In this document: one piece after another, positions 13,428 to 18,464 of the stretch | How the letters are laid out: every line of letters starts with the position of its first letter | Numbering within the stretch: position 1 is the stretch's first letter | NCBI GenBank assembly: GCA_967755175.1 | Contig: CBRAFO010000075.1 | Span: forward strand, 1 to 18,464 | Length of the DNA stretch: 18,464 bases | Direction: 5' to 3' | Source: Rariglobus sp967755175 | Lineage (GTDB): Bacteria > Verrucomicrobiota > Verrucomicrobiia > Opitutales > Opitutaceae | Translations under genes and position numbers: made by a program | The notes under the pieces: model-generated | Seen by the model: the letters and a program-made list of their open reading frames with translations, nothing else | Database searches by the model: none | Told to the model about the DNA's origin: nothing

Positions 13428-14118
13428 CGCTCGCTGGCTGCTCGGTCTCCTGCAGGCGGGTGATTCTTACTATCCCACGGGCGCGTATGCGCATTCGTTC
13501 GGGCTCGAAGGGCTGGTGCAGACTGGAATGATCCATGACCGTGCGACGTTGCGTTCTTTCATTTTGCTCTCGGTTCTGCCGGCACTGCGGCAAGCCGAGC
13601 TCCCGCTGGCGGCCCATGCGTTTGCGGCGCTTGATCCGACTGCGCCGGAATGGGGGAAGGTTGGCGAACTGTGTGTGCTGGCGAATGCGTTGAAGAGTTC
13701 TCGTGAAGCGCGCACCGCGACAGAGAACATCGGGCGTCAACGCGCCGAGCTTGCCGCGACCCTGCATAACCATCCGTTGGCGAAAGATTACCTCGCTCGT
13801 GCGGCTGCGGAAAACTGGCCGTTTTCGTCCGCCATTTCGGCGGCGCTGGAGGGGCGAATTCTCGGTGCTCCCATCGAGGCGGTGCTGGCCGGGCTGACTT
13901 ACGCCTCCGTAGGAGGTCTGCTGGCCGCTTCGATGAAGATCATGCGCATCGGCCAGAATGCCAGTCAGACGCTGCTCACCGAGGTGCTCGGGCAGGCCCC
14001 TGCGATTATCGAAGCTGCGAGGGTCGTTCCGCTCGACGAAATCGGTTGGTTTAACTCGTGGCTCGATATCGCTGCGGCGCGTCACGAAACCGCCGATGGG
14101 CGCATGTTTATATCTTGA
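13399..14118 (+). CDS. ureF: Urease accessory protein UreF
   Basis: UreF bridges UreG and UreD in the urease activation complex and gates GTP hydrolysis. The ATG at 13399 gives 239 aa, beginning shortly before the family opening WLLGLLQAGDSYYPTGAYAH and FGLEGLVQ. Other family-like parts are RQAELPLAAHAFAAL, ANALKSSREAR and the all-helical rest. A much longer open frame back to 12979 is only the shadow of ureE. The start overlaps the 3' end of ureE by 29 nt, implying translational coupling. A 34-nt gap with two to three heptad units leads to ureG. Confidence 0.94.
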   Translation: MNSVPAINTDARWLLGLLQAGDSYYPTGAYAHSFGLEGLVQTGMIHDRATLRSFILLSVLPALRQAELPLAAHAFAALDPTAPEWGKVGELCVLANALKSSREARTATENIGRQRAELAATLHNHPLAKDYLARAAAENWPFSSAISAALEGRILGAPIEAVLAGLTYASVGGLLAASMKIMRIGQNASQTLLTEVLGQAPAIIEAARVVPLDEIGWFNSWLDIAAARHETADGRMFIS

Positions 14119-14149
14119 AGTAGCACTACCCGCTACTCGCTACTTTTTT
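14118..14149 (+). repeat. Short heptad array / weak hairpin in the ureF-ureG gap
   Basis: Units CTACCCG, CTACTCG and CTACTTT (14126-14146) repeat the heptad family seen before ureA. AAGTAGC (14118-14124) can pair with GCTACTT (14139-14145), followed by a T run to 14149, giving a weak terminator-like hairpin just before the ureG ATG at 14153. Its stem is only 7 bp with a 14-nt loop, so any stop would be partial. Confidence 0.65.
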
Positions 14150-14152
14150 CCT

Positions 14153-14773
14153 ATGACTCGTTCTCCTCGTATCGGTGTTGGCGGCCCCGTTGGCTCGGGC
14201 AAGACCATGCTCTGCCTCAAGCTCTGCCAGACGCTGCGCACGCGTTACTCCATGGCGGTCGTGACCAATGATATTTATTGCTCCGAGGATGCGCAGTTTC
14301 TCATCAAACACAGCGCGCTGGATGCCGAGCGTATCGCGGGCGTGGAGACCGGCGGGTGTCCGCACACTGCGATCCGTGACGACACCACGATGAACGAGCA
14401 GGCGTGTCGCGCGCTCGAAGCCAAGTTTCCCGATCTCGATCTGCTGCTCGTGGAGAGCGGTGGCGATAACCTCACCGCGACGTTTTCGCCTGAGTTGGTC
14501 GATGCATTTATCTACGTCATCGACGTGGCTGAAGGTGACAAAATCCCTCGCAAAGGTGGCCCGGCCATTCGTCACAGCGACCTCCTCATCATCAATAAAA
14601 TCGACCTGGCTCCGCTGGTCGGCGCCGACCTCGGAGTGATGGATCGTGATGCCAAGGTGCAGCGTGGCGCGAAGCCGTTTCTTTTCTGTGATCTCAAGCG
14701 CGAGCACAACCTCGACGCGGTGATTGCGTGGATCGAGCACGAGGTATTGTTCGCACGAAAGGCGCGCGCGTAG
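14153..14773 (+). CDS. ureG: Urease accessory GTPase UreG
   Basis: A SIMIBI-class GTPase that carries nickel and drives its insertion into urease. The 206-aa protein starts at the ATG at 14153 and contains the P-loop GPVGSGKT (residues 11-18), VTNDIYCSEDAQFL, the metal-binding Cys69-Pro70-His71 in ETGGCPHTAIRDD, ESGGDNL (101-107) and the guanine-specificity motif NKID (148-151). The start chosen gives the usual short N-terminus without a His-rich extension. It follows ureF after 34 nt, and its stop codon overlaps the ureD GTG start by one base. Confidence 0.97.
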   Translation: MTRSPRIGVGGPVGSGKTMLCLKLCQTLRTRYSMAVVTNDIYCSEDAQFLIKHSALDAERIAGVETGGCPHTAIRDDTTMNEQACRALEAKFPDLDLLLVESGGDNLTATFSPELVDAFIYVIDVAEGDKIPRKGGPAIRHSDLLIINKIDLAPLVGADLGVMDRDAKVQRGAKPFLFCDLKREHNLDAVIAWIEHEVLFARKARA

Positions 14774-15606
14774 TGGCTGAATTTCACGGACAACTTTCTT
14801 TGCGGGCCGAGGCGCGCCCCGATGGTCGCACTGCGATTGGCGCGCAGGCGTTTCGTGCGCCCTACCACGTGAGCAAACCTTACTGGGATGCCGACACCGG
14901 CACGCTGCTCGTTCAGGTGGTCAATCCCACTGCCGGCATTCTGTCGGGCGATCGCTTGGAATCATCGGTCGAGGTGGCCGCAGGGGCGGCCGTTTTGATG
15001 ACGACGCCGAGTGCGAGCCGGGTGTTTAAGATGCGCGAGGGCGAGGCGAACAGCACTCAGCGTTTTATCGTCGAGAACGGCGGTTGGCTGGAGGTGCTGC
15101 CGGAGCCACTGGTGCCGCATCGCGGGAGCGTATTTCATCAGCGCACGGAGCTCGTGGTCGCGGGGGCGGGCGCGGCGTTTTATGCCGACCTGCTGCTGCC
15201 CGGGCGCGTGGCGCATGGAGAAGCGTGGGAATGGAAAAAACTCGTGCTCGAACTCGACGTGCGGCGCGGCGGCGAGCGTTTGTTGCACGAACGCTTCGAG
15301 CAGGACGGCGCGGGCTTACGGGCGCTCGCGGCGCTGGCCGGAGCCGGTGAGGGCGCGTGTTTTGGCAATGCCGTGGTGATCGGCGCCGGCGTGGGTGCGG
15401 AGTCATCGCCAGTCTGGCGTGATCAATTACATGCTCTGCACGCCGACGGCGTATGGGTGGGTGCGAGCCAGCTGAGACTGAGCGGCGGCTGGAGTATTAA
15501 GTTCGTCGCGCCGGGCGGCGTGCGGTTGAAGCAAACCTTGGCCGCAATCCGTCACGCACTGGCGACCGTGTGCCCGCACCTGAAGTGCGACGCACGGAAG
15601 CTGTAA
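14773..15606 (+). CDS. ureD: Urease accessory protein UreD (UreH)
   Basis: UreD is the scaffold that binds apo-urease and channels nickel from UreG to the active site. I choose the GTG at 14773, which shares its G with the ureG TAG stop (TAGTG) and gives 277 aa starting VAEFHGQLSLRAEARPDGRT. A GTG at 14728 would add 15 residues and overlap ureG by 46 nt; it is less likely. Family segments are APYHVSKPYWDADTG, LVQVVNPTAGILSGDRLE, TTPSASRVFKM, WLEVLPEPLVPHRGSVF and FYADLLLPGRVAHGEAWEW. It is the last gene of the block, in the order ureABC-E-F-G-D, and is followed by a composite REP-like repeat. Confidence 0.95.
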   Translation: MAEFHGQLSLRAEARPDGRTAIGAQAFRAPYHVSKPYWDADTGTLLVQVVNPTAGILSGDRLESSVEVAAGAAVLMTTPSASRVFKMREGEANSTQRFIVENGGWLEVLPEPLVPHRGSVFHQRTELVVAGAGAAFYADLLLPGRVAHGEAWEWKKLVLELDVRRGGERLLHERFEQDGAGLRALAALAGAGEGACFGNAVVIGAGVGAESSPVWRDQLHALHADGVWVGASQLRLSGGWSIKFVAPGGVRLKQTLAAIRHALATVCPHLKCDARKL

Positions 15607-15614
15607 GTCCAAAA

Positions 15615-15732
15615 TGTAGGAGCCTGCTTGCAGGCGATTCCGAGCGTGGGGAGCGAGCTTGCAAGCGAGGGGCGAACATCGCGAGCAAGCTCGCTCCCAC
15701 ATCAAACCATCGCCTGCAAGCAGGCTCCTACA
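15615..15732. repeat. Composite nested REP-like repeat (A-B-B'-A')
   Basis: The outer arms A (15615-15638) and A' (15709-15732) are perfect 24-nt inverted copies. The inner arms B (15646-15668, with an inserted G and two changed bases) and B' (15679-15700) are nested within. Spacers are 15639-15645, 15669-15678 and 15701-15708. The four-base runs AAAA before and TTTT after extend the outer stem. It fills the gap between the convergent ureD and ureJ/hupE genes, where it could act as a two-way terminator. Confidence 0.92.
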
Positions 15733-15746
15733 TTTTCGGATGCAGC

Positions 15747-16346
15747 TTAGGCTATCAACATCACCGCACCGGCGGCGGCGATGCCAGCACCGGCGGTCTT
15801 GGCGAACCACGAGGACTGGCGAGCGCTGAGCTGGCCAATGACGAGGCCGGCGACCTGAAGCAGCACCGAGGCGGCGATGAAGCCGAGGCCGTAGGAGAGG
15901 CCGTTCGAACTGGCAGGGATTTCGGATCCGTGGGCGAATCCGTGGAAGGCGGCGAAGAGAGCGGTGAGACCGAGGCCGGCGGCGAGCGGGAGGCGCTTGG
16001 CCAGCGCGATCAAGAGGCCGAACACAAGCAGCGAGGCGGCGATCATTTGCTCTATGCCGGCCGGCACCACGCCGTGTTGGCCGAAGGCCGCGGCGAGGGC
16101 CATCACGTCGACGAAGGTCGCGGGGATCAGCCAGCGGGCGTGTCCGCCGGCCTTGGCGGCCCAAAGGCCGACGGCGAGCATCGCGAGGAGGTGATCGAGG
16201 CCGACGATCGGGTGCGCGAACCCGCTGCCGAAATCCCAGCTCAAATCATGGCCGCCATCGTGACCGGGGTGTGCAAACGCGGCGGAGGGTAAGAGAACGA
16301 GGGCGGCGCTGATCTGCCCAAAGCGGACGGCGAGACGGGATTTCAT
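15747..16346 (-). CDS. ureJ: HupE/UreJ-family nickel permease
   Basis: A small inner-membrane protein of the HupE/UreJ family, linked in other bacteria to nickel supply for hydrogenase or urease. The start at 16346 gives 199 aa with a signal peptide ending in AAFA before HPGHDGGHD, a His-rich mature N-terminus. The diagnostic HupE motif HPIVGLDH is at residues 45-52, a second His cluster FHGFAHGSEI lies in a later membrane segment, and about six hydrophobic segments follow the signal. A start 8 codons upstream (16370) is possible but would lengthen the signal region. It faces ureD convergently across a REP-like repeat and lies 63 nt downstream of rph. The urease neighbourhood favours the UreJ role over the hydrogenase one. 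Confidence 0.9.
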   Translation of the reverse strand: MKSRLAVRFGQISAALVLLPSAAFAHPGHDGGHDLSWDFGSGFAHPIVGLDHLLAMLAVGLWAAKAGGHARWLIPATFVDVMALAAAFGQHGVVPAGIEQMIAASLLVFGLLIALAKRLPLAAGLGLTALFAAFHGFAHGSEIPASSNGLSYGLGFIAASVLLQVAGLVIGQLSARQSSWFAKTAGAGIAAAGAVMLIA

Positions 16347-16361
16347 GGTGGGGAAGTAAGC

Positions 16362-16404
16362 AAAAAACACGCCATCGTCCCGGGCTTTTCGCCGAAGGAT
16401 GGCG
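16362..16404 (-). terminator. Probable terminator downstream of rph
   Basis: On the minus strand, 7-bp arms (16404-16398 with 16376-16370) enclose a 21-nt GC-rich loop and are followed by a TGTTTTTT tract (16369-16362). It lies just after the rph stop codon and 16 nt before the ureJ/hupE start, so it would separate the two genes transcriptionally. The loop is long, hence moderate confidence. Confidence 0.5.
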
Positions 16405-16409
16405 CGCGT

Positions 16410-17162
16410 TTAACGTGCGAGCAGTTGTTTCGTCAGGAACGCTGTTTGCAGTGCGCTGATCTCCTTGATGCCTTTTTGGGCGAGGGCGATGAGGCTGAGG
16501 AGTTGTTCGTGCGTGTAAGTGGCTTCTTCACCGGAGCCTTGCACCTCTACGAATTTGCCCTGGCCCGTCATGACGATGTTGAAGTCCACCTCGGCGTCCT
16601 TGTCTTCGACGTAGGGCAGGTCGAGCAACTCGCGGCCTTCGAAAACGCCGACGCTCACGGCGGCGACGCTGTCAACGAGCGGGTTTTCGGGAATGCGTTT
16701 GGCGTCGAGGAGCGTTTGAATGGCAAGGCGGGCCGCGAGGTAGGCGCCGGTGATCGAGGCGGTGCGGGTGCCACCGTCGGCCTGCAACACGTCGCAGTCG
16801 ATCCAGAGGGTGTTCTCGCCGAGCTTGCGGAGGTCGAGCACAGCGCGGAGTGAGCGGCCAATGAGGCGTTGGATCTCGACGGTGCGGCCATCGATCTTGC
16901 CACGAGAAATGTCGCGCTGTTTGCGCTCGTGGGTGCTGTAAGGAAGGAGCGAATACTCGGCGGTGAGCCAGCCGCCCGGCACGCGTTGTTGTTTCATCCA
17001 GGCCGGGACCTTGGGCTCGATGGTGGCGGCGCAGATGACGCGGGTCTGGCCGAAGGACACGAGCACCGAACCGGTGGCGTGCGGTGCGATGCCGGCTTCG
17101 AAGGTGATGGAGCGGAGCTGATCGGCTTTGCGGCCGTCGGCGCGGGGAGCGGATGACGTCAT
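16410..17162 (-). CDS. rph: Ribonuclease PH (tRNA nucleotidyltransferase)
   Basis: A phosphate-dependent 3'-5' exoribonuclease that trims the 3' ends of tRNA precursors in the cytoplasm. The ATG at 17162 gives 250 aa (usual 238-258). The N-terminus MTSSAPRADGRKADQLRSI leads into the family core: GSVLVSFGQTRVICAATIE, PGGWLTAEYSLLPYSTHER, the arginine-rich RGKIDGRTVEIQRLIGRSLR, LWIDCDVLQADGGTRTASIT and the phosphorolytic VDSVAAVSVG. An open frame upstream to 17315 adds 51 residues unlike the family and is not used. It is divergent from the dehydrogenase gene at 17296 across 133 nt. A housekeeping gene unrelated to urea use. Confidence 0.96.
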   Translation of the reverse strand: MTSSAPRADGRKADQLRSITFEAGIAPHATGSVLVSFGQTRVICAATIEPKVPAWMKQQRVPGGWLTAEYSLLPYSTHERKQRDISRGKIDGRTVEIQRLIGRSLRAVLDLRKLGENTLWIDCDVLQADGGTRTASITGAYLAARLAIQTLLDAKRIPENPLVDSVAAVSVGVFEGRELLDLPYVEDKDAEVDFNIVMTGQGKFVEVQGSGEEATYTHEQLLSLIALAQKGIKEISALQTAFLTKQLLAR

Positions 17163-17295
17163 AAGAGGAGGGCGACGGTAGCCGGGGCCTTCGGAGGGCC
17201 GCCACTGCAAAATACTTCGGGCGGGTGCGGTCAGCGCGTGCCCAATAATGGCGTTGTTAAAGGCACGCCGATGCACTGATTTAGCCCTCTTCACG

Positions 17296-18294
17296 ATGAC
17301 CAAGGGTATCTTCATCCTCGATTCCTCCGCTTATGAACTGATCTACGGCGACACATTGCACGCTGAGGTCGCCCGCCGGGTGGATCTGGTTCCGGGGCTG
17401 TTTACCAAGGAATCGATTCAGGATCGGCCCGATCTGCTGGCCGACGTAGGGGTGATTTTTTCGGGTTGGGGCGCGCCGGTGATGGACGCGACCTTCCTTG
17501 CCGCCGCACCGAAATTGCGCGCGGTTTTCTACGGGGCCGGCTCGATCAAGTATTTCACCTCCGAGGCGTTTTGGGCCCGTGATATCACCGTGACCAGCGC
17601 CTACGCGATGAACGCGATTCCGGTGGCGGAGTTCACGCTGGCTTCGGTCCTTCTGTCGCTGAAACGAGTCTGGCGTTTTGCGCTCGAGACCAAGCGTCTT
17701 GGAGCTTTTCCCCAGGCGGATGGCGTTAAAATGGCCGGGGCCTACGGCAGCAAAGTTGGCCTGATTTCTTATGGGATGATCGCGCGTCTCGTGCGTGAAC
17801 GGCTCAGGCCCTTTGACCTGGAGGTGTTGGTTTACGACCCGTTCCTCAAGCCGGCGCAGGCGGCCGAGGCCGACGTGAAACTCGTCTCACTCGAAAAGAT
17901 ATTTGCCGAATGCGATGTGGTTTCACTGCACACGCCTTGGCTCAAGGAGACGGAGAACATGATCCGTGGTGCTCACTTTGAAAAAATGAAGCCCGGTGCG
18001 ACGTTCCTGAACACGGCACGCGGCGCCATTGTCAACGAAGCCGAGCTCATCGAGGTGTTTACGCGCCGAACGGATCTGACCGCGTTGCTGGATGTGACAC
18101 ATCCTGAGCCGCCCGTGCCCGGATCGCCGTTTTACTCGCTGCCCAATATCGTGCTCACGCCGCACATTGCTGGTTCACTGGAAAAAGAATGCCGCCGCAT
18201 GGGGCAACTCATGATCGACGAGTTTGACCTCTGGGCGAACGGCGAGGTGATGAAGTGGGGGATCTCCAAAGAGAAAGCCGCCTTCTTGGCGTGA
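17296..18294 (+). CDS. D-isomer-specific 2-hydroxyacid dehydrogenase family protein
   Basis: An NAD(P)-dependent oxidoreductase of the family that includes phosphoglycerate, glycerate and D-lactate dehydrogenases. The ATG at 17296 gives 332 aa (normal length). The catalytic residues are present: Arg242 (NTARGAIV), Glu271 (HPEPPVPGSPF) and His290 (TPHIAGS), along with LHTPWLKETENMI. The nucleotide-binding loop reads VGLISYGMIAR (residues 154-164): the outer glycines G155 and G160 remain, but the middle glycine of GxGxxG is Ile157-Ser158. I do not recognise the substrate, so no symbol is given. A frame start at 17248 would add 16 residues and overlap the rph promoter region. It stands alone, followed by a 7-bp hairpin and a composite REP-like repeat. 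Confidence 0.88.
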   Translation: MTKGIFILDSSAYELIYGDTLHAEVARRVDLVPGLFTKESIQDRPDLLADVGVIFSGWGAPVMDATFLAAAPKLRAVFYGAGSIKYFTSEAFWARDITVTSAYAMNAIPVAEFTLASVLLSLKRVWRFALETKRLGAFPQADGVKMAGAYGSKVGLISYGMIARLVRERLRPFDLEVLVYDPFLKPAQAAEADVKLVSLEKIFAECDVVSLHTPWLKETENMIRGAHFEKMKPGATFLNTARGAIVNEAELIEVFTRRTDLTALLDVTHPEPPVPGSPFYSLPNIVLTPHIAGSLEKECRRMGQLMIDEFDLWANGEVMKWGISKEKAAFLA

Positions 18295-18305
18295 GCGCTG
18301 GAATT

Positions 18306-18324
18306 CACGCCGGTATTCGGCGTG
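18306..18324 (+). other. Hairpin after the dehydrogenase gene
   Basis: CACGCCG (18306-18312) and CGGCGTG (18318-18324) form a perfect 7-bp stem with a 5-nt loop, 11 nt past the stop codon. There is no T tract, so it is not a standard intrinsic terminator. It may stabilise the 3' end or act together with the REP-like repeat 20 nt further on. Confidence 0.5.
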
Positions 18325-18343
18325 CCGGATCGTCGGGGCCGAA

Positions 18344-18460
18344 TGTAGGAGCCTGCTTGCAGGCGATGTTTGATGTGGGAGCGAGCTTGCTCGCGAGGGT
18401 CGAACATCGCGAGCAAGCTCGCTCCCACGCTCGGAGATCGCCTGCAAGCAGGCTCCTACA
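18344..18460. repeat. Composite nested REP-like repeat (A-B-B'-A')
   Basis: A complete copy. Outer arms A (18344-18367) and A' (18437-18460) are perfect 24-nt inverted copies; inner arms B (18375-18396) and B' (18407-18428) are perfect 22-nt inverted copies. Spacers are GTTTGAT (18368-18374), GGGTCGAACA (18397-18406) and GCTCGGAG (18429-18436). Compared with the copy at 15615-15732, the outer spacers are exchanged and reverse-complemented, while the central spacer keeps the same orientation. Confidence 0.94.
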
Positions 18461-18464
18461 TTTC

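Noticed and set aside
15615..15732. CRISPR-like array suggested by repeated palindromic arms
   Set aside because: Arms occur as inverted, not direct, repeats; spacers are 7-10 nt and related between copies; there are no cas genes.
15427..16164. Minus-strand open frame of 245 codons spanning the repeat and ureJ/hupE
   Set aside because: It runs through the REP-like repeat and the end of ureD and has an Arg/Pro-rich translation without family features.

Overview
The window reads as an ordinary chromosomal stretch of a GC-rich Gram-negative bacterium. The porin with a signal peptide, the urea-type ABC transporter with its HEAT-like UrtB N-terminus, the weak or absent Shine-Dalgarno sequences and the style of the intergenic repeats make me favour Verrucomicrobiota, perhaps an Opitutaceae-like lineage. 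That placement is inference from memory and was not tested by any search. There are no rRNA, tRNA, transposase, integrase or CRISPR genes. Every gap between genes is under 300 bases.

Layout. Positions 3-56 hold half of a composite REP-like repeat. A strong hairpin terminator (73-108) then serves sucC-sucD (minus strand, 2289 down to 138), the two subunits of succinyl-CoA synthetase. Divergent from sucC is a small CII-like helix-turn-helix protein (2414-2896). A 243-base regulatory region follows, with an 8-bp dyad (2956-2978) and a very good sigma-54 (-24/-12) promoter (3047-3063). It leads into a 10-kb urea-use block on the plus strand: an outer-membrane beta-barrel protein (3140-4123), urtABCDE (4290-10233) and ureABC-ureE-ureF-ureG-ureD (10371-15606). 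A HupE/UreJ-type nickel permease gene (minus strand, 15747-16346) faces the end of the block. RNase PH (minus) and a D-2-hydroxyacid dehydrogenase-family protein (plus) are divergently arranged on the right. The window ends inside or just after a complete composite REP-like repeat (18344-18460).

How the genes work together (inference from family knowledge): the porin could pass urea across the outer membrane, UrtA captures it in the periplasm, UrtBC with UrtDE import it at ATP cost, UreABC hydrolyses it to ammonia and CO2, UreDEFG insert nickel into UreC, and the UreJ/HupE protein supplies nickel. The sigma-54 promoter at the head of the block fits nitrogen-limitation control by an NtrC-like activator that is not encoded here. 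Hairpin terminators before and after urtA should step expression down from porin and binding protein to the membrane and enzyme genes.

The least ordinary content lies between the genes. There are five copies of a REP/BIME-like repeat family. The composite copies are nested inverted repeats, and their outer spacers and core lie in opposite relative orientations in different copies. Two simple 78-bp copies inside the ure operon are related to each other through their spacers. Separately, degenerate 7-base-period arrays of different sequence fill several gaps within operons. I did not find a clearly new biological system.
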